From: Lacinutrix sp.
GTDB lineage: Bacteria; Bacteroidota; Bacteroidia; Flavobacteriales; Flavobacteriaceae
DNA: 42,124 nt
Assembly (NCBI RefSeq): GCF_029238095.1
Contig: NZ_JAQWGS010000014.1
Coordinates: forward strand, 1-42,124
Direction: 5' to 3'
The translations under genes and the position numbers were made by a program. Shown in pieces: positions 8,531 through 16,836 of the stretch (position 1 is the stretch's first letter; each line of letters starts with the position of its first letter). Below the pieces are notes generated by a model, which saw only the letters and a list, made by a program, of their open reading frames with translations, was not told the origin of the DNA and made no database searches.

Positions 8531-8567
8531 AAAATGAGCAACGCACTGCGTTGCTCATTTTTGTTTT
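8531..8567. terminator. Perfect 15-bp hairpin, bidirectional terminator
   Basis: AAAATGAGCAACGCA (8531-8545) and TGCGTTGCTCATTTT (8547-8561) are exact reverse complements with a one-base centre. T-rich sequence follows on the right, and the A-rich left arm gives a T tract on the minus strand. No intact gene ends next to it on either side, so it may be a leftover of the deleted kinase locus. Confidence 0.7.
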
Positions 8568-8861
8568 TTAGCATTTCTTTTTGCTCTAAATCAAGGTTTT
8601 AAATAGTAATGCTAATAAAAAGACTTAGTGTTTATTTTATGTCTTACCTAAAAAAAAGCACTAAAAATTTTTATGAAAAAAGTAATAATCCAAAAGCCCA
8701 ATAAAACCCACTTGTAGACATACATTTCAACAATCAATGTTAAAAACTTTGAAAAGATTTACGTCAAACCACCTATTAAAATTATAGATTTATTTCAATC
8801 TTTGTTAGTCCCAAGAATAACCAATTTTTCGTTTAAATTTTATAATAAAAACCACAATATT
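8568..8861 (+). other. Upstream region of nrdB
   Basis: The gene-free stretch 8407-8861 holds the 8531-8567 hairpin and then this AT-rich upstream region. AATCTTTG near 8795-8802 resembles a -7 element about 60 bases before nrdB. I did not find a convincing NrdR box pair or riboswitch. Confidence 0.3.
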
Positions 8862-9845
8862 ATGTCTCAAGCTGTAGAGCCAATTTTACAAGAAAATAAA
8901 GATAGATTTGTAATTTTTCCTATTCAACACCATGATTTATGGGAATGGTATAAAAAATCGGAAGCTAGTATGTGGACTGCAGAAGAGATAGATTTGCATC
9001 AAGATCTTACAGATTGGACACAAAAACTTAATGATGATGAACGTTATTTTATTAAGCATGTGTTAGCATTCTTTGCTGCAAGTGATGGTATTGTAAACGA
9101 GAATTTGGCAGAAAATTTTGTAAGTGAAGTACAATATACCGAAGCTAAATTTTTCTATGGTTTCCAAATTATGATGGAAAACATACATAGTGAAACCTAT
9201 TCTCTTTTAATAGATACTTATGTAAAAGATGAAAAAGAAAAAGCAGGACTATTTAATGCTATAGAAACATTTCCAGCAATTAAAAAGAAAGCAGATTGGG
9301 CTCTTAAATGGATTGAGTCTCCTAGTTTTGCCGAGCGTCTTATTGCATTTGCAGCTGTAGAAGGTATTTTCTTTTCAGGTTCGTTTTGTTCAATATTTTG
9401 GTTAAAAAAACGTGGCTTAATGCCAGGATTAACATTTTCTAACGAGTTAATTTCTCGTGATGAAGGCATGCACTGTGATTTTGCAGTTCACTTACACGAG
9501 CATCACTTAGTAAACAAAGTGTCTAAAGAGCGTATAAGAGAAATAATTGTAGATGCTCTTAATATTGAAAGAGAGTTTATTACAGAGTCTCTTCCTGCAA
9601 GTTTAATTGGGATGAATTCTAAATTAATGTCACAATATCTTGAGTTTGTAACCGATGGTTTACTTCAGGATTTAGGATGTGAAAAAGAGTATGGTACAGC
9701 AAATCCTTTCGATTTCATGGATATGATTTCGCTTCAAGGTAAAACTAACTTCTTCGAAAAACGTGTTTCCGAATACCAAAAAGCTGGTGTTCTCAACAAA
9801 GAAGAAGAAGGAAATAAATACGATTTTGGTTCAGATGATTTCTAG
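8862..9845 (+). CDS. nrdB: Class Ia ribonucleotide reductase small subunit (R2)
   Basis: Supplies the tyrosyl radical for reduction of ribonucleotides to deoxyribonucleotides, with NrdA. I place the start at ATG 8862 (327 residues, MSQAVEPIL...) rather than at an in-frame ATG 60 bases upstream, because the family begins near here. Metal ligands D75 (ASDG), E106 and H109 (ENIHSETY) are present, and Y113 in the same motif is the radical tyrosine. The sequence is close to the eukaryote-like R2 group. The acidic and aromatic C-terminal tail DFGSDDF is the usual anchor to the large subunit. nrdA follows after 222 bases on the same strand. Confidence 0.95.
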   Translation: MSQAVEPILQENKDRFVIFPIQHHDLWEWYKKSEASMWTAEEIDLHQDLTDWTQKLNDDERYFIKHVLAFFAASDGIVNENLAENFVSEVQYTEAKFFYGFQIMMENIHSETYSLLIDTYVKDEKEKAGLFNAIETFPAIKKKADWALKWIESPSFAERLIAFAAVEGIFFSGSFCSIFWLKKRGLMPGLTFSNELISRDEGMHCDFAVHLHEHHLVNKVSKERIREIIVDALNIEREFITESLPASLIGMNSKLMSQYLEFVTDGLLQDLGCEKEYGTANPFDFMDMISLQGKTNFFEKRVSEYQKAGVLNKEEEGNKYDFGSDDF

Positions 9846-10017
9846 AATCAAATTATAAAGAAAGAATAAAGTTATTTTAATTGGTTTTATGTTTTCAGTC
9901 GCAACTAGTGCTTCAGAGTAGACAAAAACTGCCAATTTTAATATCACAATAAAAAGTTAAAAAAATAATGCGCTATTAATCAGTTTGTTACTGATTTTTA
10001 AGTAATCAATTAATTTC

Positions 10018-10047
10018 TTTTTCTGAGAAATGGTGTTTTCAGAAAAA
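10018..10047 (+). promoter_or_regulatory. Weak hairpin just upstream of nrdA
   Basis: TTTTTCTGA (10018-10026) pairs with TCAGAAAAA (10039-10047) over a 12-base loop, ending 20 bases before the nrdA start. It may shape translation or processing between nrdB and nrdA. Being AT-rich it may also be chance. Nothing else was recognised in the 222-base gap. Confidence 0.3.
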
Positions 10048-10067
10048 ACCTAAAAAAAGTGTAAAGT

Positions 10068-12554
10068 ATGTTTGTATTAAAAAGAGACGGTAGAAAAGAG
10101 CCAATAATGTTCGACAAAATTACAGCTAGAGTGCGTAAATTATGTTACGGACTAAATGAACTTGTAGATCCAATTAAAGTAGCAATGCGAGTAATCGACG
10201 GCTTGTATGATGGTGTAACTACTAGCGAATTAGATAATTTGGCAGCAGAACAAGCCGCAACCATGACCACTGCTCACCCAGATTATGCGCGTCTAGCAGC
10301 ACGTATTTCGGTCTCAAACTTACACAAAAACACCAAGAAAACGTTTAGTGAAGTCATGACAGATTTATACACTTACGTTAATCCTAGAACAGGAAAAAAA
10401 GCACCTTTATTAAGTGATGAGGTATACAACGTTATCATGGATAATAAAGAGAAGTTAGACTCTGCAATTATTTATAATCGTGATTTTGGTTACGATTATT
10501 TTGGCTTTAAAACTTTAGAACGTTCATACCTTTTAAAATTGAATGGGCAAATTGCAGAACGTCCACAGCATATGTTAATGAGAGTATCTATTGGTATTCA
10601 TGCTAACGATTTAGAAGCTGCTCTCGAAACATACGAGTTAATGTCTAAAAAGTATTTTACACACGCAACACCAACACTTTTTAATTCTGGTACACCAAAG
10701 CCACAAATGTCATCTTGTTTTTTATTAACAATGAAAGACGATAGTATAGATGGTATATATGATACATTAAAGCAAACAGCTAAAATTTCGCAATCTGCAG
10801 GAGGAATAGGTTTATCTATACATAATGTGCGTGCAACAGGAAGTTATATTGCAGGAACAAACGGAACAAGTAATGGTATTGTACCAATGCTAAAAGTATT
10901 TAATGATACAGCAAGATATGTAGATCAAGGAGGCGGAAAACGTAAAGGAAGTTTTGCTATGTACATAGAGCCTTGGCATGCAGATATTTTTCATTTTTTA
11001 GATTTAAAAAAGAATCATGGAGCCGAAGAGTTACGAGCTCGTGATTTATTCTATGCCATGTGGATGCCAGATTTATTCATGGAACGCGTACAAGAAGATG
11101 GAGATTGGACACTAATGTGCCCTAACGAATGTCCTGGTTTATGCGATGTGCACTCTGAAGAGTTTAACGCACTTTACACTAAATATGAAGCTGAAGGTAA
11201 AGGACGTAAAACGATTAAAGCACGTGAACTTTGGGAGAAAATTGCAGAATCTCAAATAGAAACAGGTACACCATATATGTTGTACAAAGATGCAGCAAAC
11301 CGTAAATCTAATCAGAAAAATTTAGGGACTATTCGTTCTTCAAATTTATGTACAGAGATTATGGAGTACACATCAGCAGACGAAGTTGCTGTTTGTAATT
11401 TAGCCTCTATAGCATTACCAATGTTTGTTAAGAATGGAGAATTTGATCACAAAGAATTATTCAGAATTACAAAACGTGTAACAAAGAATTTAAATAAAGT
11501 TATCGATAGAAATTACTATCCAGTAAAAGAAGCAGAAAATTCTAATTTTAGACACAGACCAGTAGGTTTAGGAGTACAAGGTTTAGCAGATACATTCATT
11601 AAATTAAGATTACCTTTTACAAGCGATGAAGCAAAACAATTAAATCAAGATATTTTTGAAACACTTTACTATGCAGCAGTAACAGCAAGTATGGAAGAGG
11701 CAAAAATAGATGGACCATACCAAACGTATGAAGGTTCTCCAATAAGTAGAGGAGAATTCCAACATAATTTATGGAATATTGAAGAAGACACTTTAAGTGG
11801 TCGTTGGGATTGGGACAAATTGCGTAAAGAAGTACTTAAAAATGGTGTTCGTAACTCGTTACTAGTTGCACCAATGCCTACAGCTTCTACGTCTCAAATA
11901 TTAGGAAACAACGAATGTTTCGAGCCCTATACATCTAACATTTATACACGTCGTGTATTATCGGGAGAGTTTATTGTTGTAAACAAACATTTACTGGAAG
12001 ACTTAGTAGATTTAGGTCTTTGGAACGAGGATTTAAAGAACGAAATTATGCGTGCTAATGGTTCTATACAAGATGTAGAGAATATTCCTCAAGATATTAA
12101 AGAGCTATATAAAACAGTATGGGAGCTTTCTATGAAAGATATTATAGATATGTCTCGCCAACGTGGTTATTTTATAGACCAGTCGCAATCCCTTAACCTA
12201 TTTATGGAAGGTGCAACTATGGCGAAATTAACCTCTATGCATTTTTATGCTTGGAAAAGTGGCCTAAAAACTGGAATGTACTACTTACGTACTAAGAGTG
12301 CTGTAGATGCCAAAAAAGTCACTATTTCTAGAGTTGCAAAAGCAGAGCCAATTGCAGAAGTGGTTGCAGAAGAGTCTGTAGCACCTGAAAACGTTGTGCA
12401 AAAACAACAGCAAGCACTAAAAACAGCTGATAAGTTTGCTAAACAAACTGCTGAAAAACCAGAAGGCACACCAATGTCTGCCGAAGAAATGAAAGCTCTA
12501 ATTGCACAAGCAAAAGAAGCTGAAGGTGATGACTGCTTAATGTGTGGTTCATAA
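10068..12554 (+). CDS. nrdA: Class Ia ribonucleotide reductase large subunit (R1)
   Basis: Catalytic subunit, 828 residues, which reduces ribonucleoside diphosphates using the radical from NrdB. An ATP-cone allosteric domain fills the first ~90 residues ([11 protein letters not shown]). The substrate-redox cysteines are C217 (SSCFLL) and C443 (VCNLASI), and the radical cysteine is C428 in NLCTE, with E430. The radical-transfer tyrosine pair lies in GMYYLRTKS. The C-terminal tail ends in C823-L-M-C826, the shuttle pair re-reduced by thioredoxin or glutaredoxin, after a low-complexity Ala/Glu linker of about 70 residues. It is probably expressed with nrdB and ends at a strong terminator. Confidence 0.97.
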   Translation: MFVLKRDGRKEPIMFDKITARVRKLCYGLNELVDPIKVAMRVIDGLYDGVTTSELDNLAAEQAATMTTAHPDYARLAARISVSNLHKNTKKTFSEVMTDLYTYVNPRTGKKAPLLSDEVYNVIMDNKEKLDSAIIYNRDFGYDYFGFKTLERSYLLKLNGQIAERPQHMLMRVSIGIHANDLEAALETYELMSKKYFTHATPTLFNSGTPKPQMSSCFLLTMKDDSIDGIYDTLKQTAKISQSAGGIGLSIHNVRATGSYIAGTNGTSNGIVPMLKVFNDTARYVDQGGGKRKGSFAMYIEPWHADIFHFLDLKKNHGAEELRARDLFYAMWMPDLFMERVQEDGDWTLMCPNECPGLCDVHSEEFNALYTKYEAEGKGRKTIKARELWEKIAESQIETGTPYMLYKDAANRKSNQKNLGTIRSSNLCTEIMEYTSADEVAVCNLASIALPMFVKNGEFDHKELFRITKRVTKNLNKVIDRNYYPVKEAENSNFRHRPVGLGVQGLADTFIKLRLPFTSDEAKQLNQDIFETLYYAAVTASMEEAKIDGPYQTYEGSPISRGEFQHNLWNIEEDTLSGRWDWDKLRKEVLKNGVRNSLLVAPMPTASTSQILGNNECFEPYTSNIYTRRVLSGEFIVVNKHLLEDLVDLGLWNEDLKNEIMRANGSIQDVENIPQDIKELYKTVWELSMKDIIDMSRQRGYFIDQSQSLNLFMEGATMAKLTSMHFYAWKSGLKTGMYYLRTKSAVDAKKVTISRVAKAEPIAEVVAEESVAPENVVQKQQQALKTADKFAKQTAEKPEGTPMSAEEMKALIAQAKEAEGDDCLMCGS

Positions 12555-12580
12555 AAGTTACAAATAACCAATCAAGTGTT

Positions 12581-12613
12581 AAAAAAGTACTCTGAAAAGA
12601 GTACTTTTTTTTT
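12581..12613 (+). terminator. Intrinsic terminator after nrdA
   Basis: AAAAGTACTCT (12581-12591) and AGAGTACTTTT (12596-12606) form an 11-bp stem with a GAAA tetraloop, followed by a T run. Confidence 0.85.
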
Positions 12614-12639
12614 ATTTAAGTATATTCTAAGTAAAAAAA

Positions 12640-13767
12640 ATGCAAGCAAAAAAGCTAAAAGAAGTAGCATTAGTCTTTTTTAAACTAGGCTGTTTTGCCT
12701 TTGGAGGTCCAGCAGCACACATTGCAATGATGGAAGTTGAGGTCGTCACTAAGCGTAAATGGATGACGCGTGACTATTTTTTAGATCTCATTGGCACAAC
12801 AAATTTAATTCCTGGTCCAAATTCTACCGAAATGACCATGCATTGTGGCTATGAATGTGCAGGTAAAACAGGCCTTTTTGTAGCTGGAATTGCTTTTATT
12901 ATTCCTGCTACACTTATAACAGCAGTTTTAGCCTATTTGTATGTAAAATACGGAACGTTGCCACAAGTAGAGCCATTTGTATTTGGAATAAAACCAGCTG
13001 TTTTAGCGATTATAGCATCTGCTGTATTAAAGTTAGGAAAGAAGGCAGTAAAAACAATAGAGCTTACCATAATAGGAATACTAGTTTTAACTGCAAGTTT
13101 GTTGGGTGTAAATGAGGTTGTAGCACTTTTATCGGCTGGTGTATTAGGCATGTTATATTTTTATTTTAAAGGTAAGGCTAGAGGTTCTTTAAATGGTTTT
13201 TCGCCTTTATTGTTAAGCTCTACATTAGGCTTTACTTTAACTAAAATAACGGCTTTAAATGTATTCTGGGTGTTTTTAAAAGTAGGTGCTATTTTATATG
13301 GTAGTGGTTATGTGTTATTTGCCTATTTAGATGCCGAACTTGTAACCAGAGGTTGGTTAACTAGAGTAGAACTAATAGATGCCATTGCAGTGGGTCAATT
13401 TACACCAGGACCAGTTTTATCAACCTCTACATTTATTGGGTATCAATTATCTGGATTTCCAGGCGCTTTGGCTGCAACTTCTGGTATTTTTTTACCGTCG
13501 TTTTTATTTGTGTTAATATTAAATCCATTCATCCCAAAAATGCGCAATTCTAAGTTGTTACGTTACTTTCTAGATGCTGTTAATGTAGCTGCAGTTGCAG
13601 TTATGCTAGCGGTATTAATTGTTATGACCAAAGAAACAGTTTTAGGTTGGAAAGCTGTTGTTATTGCCTTAGGCGCAGCTTTATTGGTTTTTAAAACAAA
13701 AATAAGTCCTATTTGGGTTATTATTATAGGCTCAATTTTAGGCTATATTTTACTAGAATTCTTATAA
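12640..13767 (+). CDS. chrA: Chromate transporter, two-domain ChrA
   Basis: A 375-residue inner-membrane protein of the CHR superfamily, the long form with two homologous halves. The first half carries FFKLGCFAFGGPAAHI near the N terminus and NLIPGPNSTEM; the second carries FLKVGAILYGSGY and GQFTPGPVLSTSTF. These are the paired signature motifs of ChrA. The predicted role is chromate export driven by the proton motive force, though sulfate-like substrates or other roles are possible for uncharacterised members. It lies alone between the nrdA terminator and its own terminator. No chromate reductase or ChrB-type regulator is present. Confidence 0.9.
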   Translation: MQAKKLKEVALVFFKLGCFAFGGPAAHIAMMEVEVVTKRKWMTRDYFLDLIGTTNLIPGPNSTEMTMHCGYECAGKTGLFVAGIAFIIPATLITAVLAYLYVKYGTLPQVEPFVFGIKPAVLAIIASAVLKLGKKAVKTIELTIIGILVLTASLLGVNEVVALLSAGVLGMLYFYFKGKARGSLNGFSPLLLSSTLGFTLTKITALNVFWVFLKVGAILYGSGYVLFAYLDAELVTRGWLTRVELIDAIAVGQFTPGPVLSTSTFIGYQLSGFPGALAATSGIFLPSFLFVLILNPFIPKMRNSKLLRYFLDAVNVAAVAVMLAVLIVMTKETVLGWKAVVIALGAALLVFKTKISPIWVIIIGSILGYILLEFL

Positions 13768-13776
13768 TTAAAAAAT

Positions 13777-13809
13777 AAAAAAGCCACCAGATGTTTGGTG
13801 GCTTTTTTT
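13777..13809. terminator. Terminator between chrA and the PiT gene
   Basis: AAAAAAGCCACCA (13777-13789) pairs with TGGTGGCTTTTTT (13796-13808) over a GATGTT loop, with T tracts on both strands. It suits the convergent ends of chrA and the PiT transporter gene. Confidence 0.85.
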
Positions 13810-13831
13810 AAATATATAAAGATGTGATTTA

Positions 13832-16126
13832 TTATTCTGTTTCAGAAATAGTTGCAGGTTCTACAGAGCTGTCATGAGAGCCATAATACTCTTCTAAAAG
13901 GTTCATTGTAGCAGATAGTAAATCTTTAGTTTCTAATAATAAACTAAAGTATAATGTTGTATTTTTTGGACTAGATTCTTCTGTTCTTGTTCTCTCAACT
14001 TGTCTAGTAATTTTAGAAGTAACTAAATCTAACATCTCCTTTTTACGGTTAATTATGCCTCCAATTTGTTCAAAAGAGCGGGAATCGAAAGCTATTTTAG
14101 TATCATTGAATAAAATTTCTAATGCATCATCAACTTCTTTTAGCTCTTTTATTTGACTAAACTTAAGATTTTTATGGTTGTTATTGATATGTTTATGACT
14201 CGTTCTTGAGATATATTCTAAAGATTGTATCATGTCTTGCAGGTAACCTAATATATTTATATAAAAGTTACTAGCCTCCAGACTAGATTCGTCTAAGTTT
14301 TTAATGAAATAGAAAATATTATCTCTAAGTTCATCTACTTCTTCAGATAATTTTGCTACCTGTTTTTTATTCTTTTTAAGTGAACTTAAGTCTTGTTTAG
14401 CCAGACCATTTATGGCATTAGTATAAATTCGATTACCACGTTTTATTACATTGGCAATATTTGATGCGCTTTCATGAATTACACCTTGTACAGAACTGCT
14501 TTCAGCTTTAACCAAACGATCTTCTGCAATAAACGCTTTGGATTTATTATTATGGGCTATATAATTTCTTACTAATAATCCAAATGCCAATAACAAAAGC
14601 AAAGGAAACATTATTGTTAAATTTAGGTTTAGTAAAAAAGCTATTAATCCAGCAGCAGTAAATGCAATAAAAGCGGTAAAGAACCAACCTCCAATAACAT
14701 TAATAACACCTGCTACACGGTAAACGGCACTTTCTGCTCCCCAAGCTCGATCTGCTAGTGAGGTTCCCATGGCAACCATAAAAGTCACATAAGTTGTAGA
14801 AAGTGGTAAACCCATTGAAGTAGCAATTGAAATTAAAACAGCGGCAACCATTAAATTTATTGCTGCGCGAAGCATGTCAAAAGCAGGAATATCTTCTTCT
14901 TTAACAGATAAAGCAATCTCAGGTTGTATAAATTGTTTTTCAATTTTAGCTTGCCACAAATCTGGCAGTAGATAAGCAGTAGCTTGGGAAGCTAAAACGG
15001 CAACACGAACAAAGATGCGTGACAAAAAATTAGGCTTAAATCGTTCTTTAGTACTCGACTGGCTTGATAAATCTATAGATGTTTTTACAACATCTTTTGC
15101 TTTACTAGAAAACCAAAGTGTAGCTACCATAATCATGCCAGCAATAAATAGTAGGATAGAAGGAGTTTCTACTTTGCCTTCTAAAAAATCCATTCGTAAT
15201 GCATCTGCTGCAATACCAGAGTTTTGCCAAAATTCATAAGTTTTAAGTGCAGTTATAGGTACACCAATAAAGTTAACCAAATCATTACCTGCGAAAGCTA
15301 AGGCTAGAGCAAAGGTTCCAACAAGTATAATAATCTTGTAAATATTAATTTTAAAAACAGCAGTAAACAAGTAAGATAGTAATGTGCAAATAATTAAACT
15401 AATACTAACAATATTAACTACACTTGTTTCTAAATAATTTTTAATGGTCAATCCATTAGTGAAAGAAAAAGTTTCGTCGGCATATGGTGTGCCTTTTATG
15501 CCTTTTATAAAAATAAAATAAGTTAAACCAGTTAAAGCAATACCTCCGAATAATGCGCCTACCCAACTTGATTTGTTTTGAAAATTATAAGACAAAAGTA
15601 AACGTGTTATCCATTGTACAAAGGCTCCAATACTAAACGCTATTACTACAGAGAGTAATATACCTACTATTATTTTGGTAGCGGTATCTGTGTTAATATA
15701 ATTTACTAAAGTAGAAAGGCTATCGTGGTTAGATAATATTTTAATTACAGCCATTGCAACAGCTGCTCCTAGTAATTCAAAAACAATAGAAACTGTAGTA
15801 GAAGTTGGCATTCCAACTGAGTTAAAGAAATCTAGTAGCAAAATATCTGTAATCATGACAGCCATAAAAATGATCATGATTTCACTGAACATAAACTCAC
15901 TAGGATTAAAAATACCCTTTCGAGCAACTTCCATTAAGCCACTTGAGAATATTGCGCCTGTTGCTACACCTATACTAGCAACAATCATTATTGTTTTAAA
16001 GGAAACTGCCTTTGAGCCAATAGCCGAATTAAGAAAATTTACAGCATCATTACTAACACCTACAACAAGATCTGCAATGGCTAAAAGAGCCAAAGCAATA
16101 ATCATATACAAATAAATATTATCCAT
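13832..16126 (-). CDS. PiT family inorganic phosphate transporter with PhoU-like C-terminal domain
   Basis: A 764-residue low-affinity phosphate symporter of the PiT (SLC20) family. The two inverted repeats each hold a degenerate signature: GVSNDAVNFLNSAIGSK at the N terminus (about residues 23-39) and AGNDLVNFIG in the middle. About twelve hydrophobic helices fill residues 1-530. The remaining ~200 residues are hydrophilic and helical, resembling the PhoU-like domain that in other bacteria couples PiT transport to regulation. Long fusions of this type are common in Bacteroidota. The lipoprotein/TonB-receptor pair on the same strand lies beyond the divergent MORN gene. The upstream region (16127-16406) contains one copy of a 19-bp repeat. 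Confidence 0.9.
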   Translation of the reverse strand: MDNIYLYMIIALALLAIADLVVGVSNDAVNFLNSAIGSKAVSFKTIMIVASIGVATGAIFSSGLMEVARKGIFNPSEFMFSEIMIIFMAVMITDILLLDFFNSVGMPTSTTVSIVFELLGAAVAMAVIKILSNHDSLSTLVNYINTDTATKIIVGILLSVVIAFSIGAFVQWITRLLLSYNFQNKSSWVGALFGGIALTGLTYFIFIKGIKGTPYADETFSFTNGLTIKNYLETSVVNIVSISLIICTLLSYLFTAVFKINIYKIIILVGTFALALAFAGNDLVNFIGVPITALKTYEFWQNSGIAADALRMDFLEGKVETPSILLFIAGMIMVATLWFSSKAKDVVKTSIDLSSQSSTKERFKPNFLSRIFVRVAVLASQATAYLLPDLWQAKIEKQFIQPEIALSVKEEDIPAFDMLRAAINLMVAAVLISIATSMGLPLSTTYVTFMVAMGTSLADRAWGAESAVYRVAGVINVIGGWFFTAFIAFTAAGLIAFLLNLNLTIMFPLLLLLAFGLLVRNYIAHNNKSKAFIAEDRLVKAESSSVQGVIHESASNIANVIKRGNRIYTNAINGLAKQDLSSLKKNKKQVAKLSEEVDELRDNIFYFIKNLDESSLEASNFYINILGYLQDMIQSLEYISRTSHKHINNNHKNLKFSQIKELKEVDDALEILFNDTKIAFDSRSFEQIGGIINRKKEMLDLVTSKITRQVERTRTEESSPKNTTLYFSLLLETKDLLSATMNLLEEYYGSHDSSVEPATISETE

Positions 16127-16176
16127 TAGTTATGTCTAATTAGAAGAACAAATTTCATCTTTTAATTTGAACGTAG

Positions 16177-16195
16177 TGTTAATTTAATGTTATGT
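16177..16195 (+). repeat. 19-bp direct repeat, copy 1
   Basis: TGTTAATTTAATGTTATGT occurs here and again, identical, at 16321-16339, 144 bases away in the same orientation. This copy is 51 bases upstream of the PiT start codon. Within it GTT recurs at an 11-base spacing, as in sites for PhoB/OmpR-type regulators. Confidence 0.7.
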
Positions 16196-16251
16196 TCTAT
16201 TACTTCTTTTCCCTTTTTAATAGTTACTACTTTTTAAATAATTAACAAGTT

Positions 16252-16299
16252 ATGTTTTTAAAACTTTTTTTTATTTTTTTTAAAAATAACACTCTGTAA
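16252..16299 (+). CDS. Tiny ORF with the KLFFIFFK core
   Basis: A 15-codon ORF reading MFLKLFFIFFKNNTL. About 26 of 30 bases match the middle of the small ORF at 3831-3911. It lies between two copies of a 19-bp repeat; a TACTTTTT (16228-16235), one base off the -7 element, sits upstream. Low-complexity T/A runs make chance resemblance possible. No function is assigned. Confidence 0.2.
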   Translation: MFLKLFFIFFKNNTL

Positions 16300-16320
16300 A
16301 TCAGGGCTTTGAATAGTCAA

Positions 16321-16339
16321 TGTTAATTTAATGTTATGT
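16321..16339 (+). repeat. 19-bp direct repeat, copy 2
   Basis: Second identical copy of TGTTAATTTAATGTTATGT. It ends 5 bases before the -33 element of the MORN gene promoter, a position suited to an activator binding site. Confidence 0.7.
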
Positions 16340-16344
16340 AAACG

Positions 16345-16375
16345 TTTGTTTAATGTAAATAAATTTATATATTTG
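16345..16375 (+). promoter_or_regulatory. Promoter of the MORN-repeat gene
   Basis: TTTG (16345-16348), a 19-base spacer and TATATTTG (16368-16375) match the full Bacteroidota consensus promoter. The gene starts 31 bases downstream of the -7 element. Confidence 0.75.
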
Positions 16376-16406
16376 TTATGTAAATATTAAGTAAAACCCA
16401 AAACAA

Positions 16407-16760
16407 ATGAAAAAGATACTATCAATTTTAATGTTACTAGCAGTTGCAGTGACATTTGCACAAGAAATTAAGCCTAAATTCGAAAAACAAGGTAACCAAA
16501 CAGAAGCTACTTTCTACCATGATAATGGAGAAATATCCCAAAAAGGTATGTTTAATAAAGCCAATAAATTACAAGGCACTTGGACGAGCTATGATAACCA
16601 AGGAAATAAAGTTACAGTAGGAAATTACGACAATGGTGTTAAAGTGGGTAAATGGTTTTTTTGGAATGCTAATTCTTTAAAAGAAGTTGATTATAGCAAT
16701 AATGCAGTTGCTAGTATAAATGAATGGCAAAATAAAAACAGTATTGCAGATAGCAACTAG
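16407..16760 (+). CDS. Secreted MORN-repeat (YwqK-like) protein
   Basis: A 117-residue protein with a clean signal peptide (MKKILSILM..., cleavage probably after residue 18 before QEIKP). The mature part contains two to three MORN-type repeats of the YwqK kind: YHDNGEISQKGMF, then LQGTWTSYDNQGNKVTVGNY and VGKWFFWNANSLKEVDY. Databases often label such proteins as YwqK family antitoxin, but nothing here supports a toxin-antitoxin role; a periplasmic or cell-surface location is more likely. It is divergent from the PiT gene, has a consensus promoter, and has a copy of the 19-bp repeat just upstream, which may mean shared control. Confidence 0.8.
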   Translation: MKKILSILMLLAVAVTFAQEIKPKFEKQGNQTEATFYHDNGEISQKGMFNKANKLQGTWTSYDNQGNKVTVGNYDNGVKVGKWFFWNANSLKEVDYSNNAVASINEWQNKNSIADSN

Positions 16761-16781
16761 TTATACAGATACAAAAAAATA

Positions 16782-16814
16782 AAAAAACGCTTAGAAATTT
16801 TCTAAGCGTTTTTT
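16782..16814. terminator. Bidirectional terminator between the MORN gene and the TonB receptor
   Basis: AAAAAACGCTTAGAAA (16782-16797) and TTTCTAAGCGTTTTTT (16799-16814) are exact reverse complements. T tracts on both strands serve the two convergent genes. Confidence 0.85.
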
Positions 16815-16836
16815 GTTAAATAAATATGAGACTAAA

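Noticed and set aside
8672..8716. A 14-codon ORF upstream of nrdB as a leader peptide
   Set aside because: No attenuator hairpin or regulatory codon run next to it; such short ORFs are expected by chance.
8802..8861. Longer N terminus of NrdB
   Set aside because: Family members begin near residue 21 of this frame; the extra stretch has no homology signal I recognise.
15015..16115. Two plus-strand frames inside the PiT gene
   Set aside because: Antisense shadows of a well-supported coding region; no independent signals.
16407..16760. Reading the MORN protein as the antitoxin of a toxin-antitoxin pair
   Set aside because: It has a secretion signal and no adjacent toxin gene; the label comes from family naming only.
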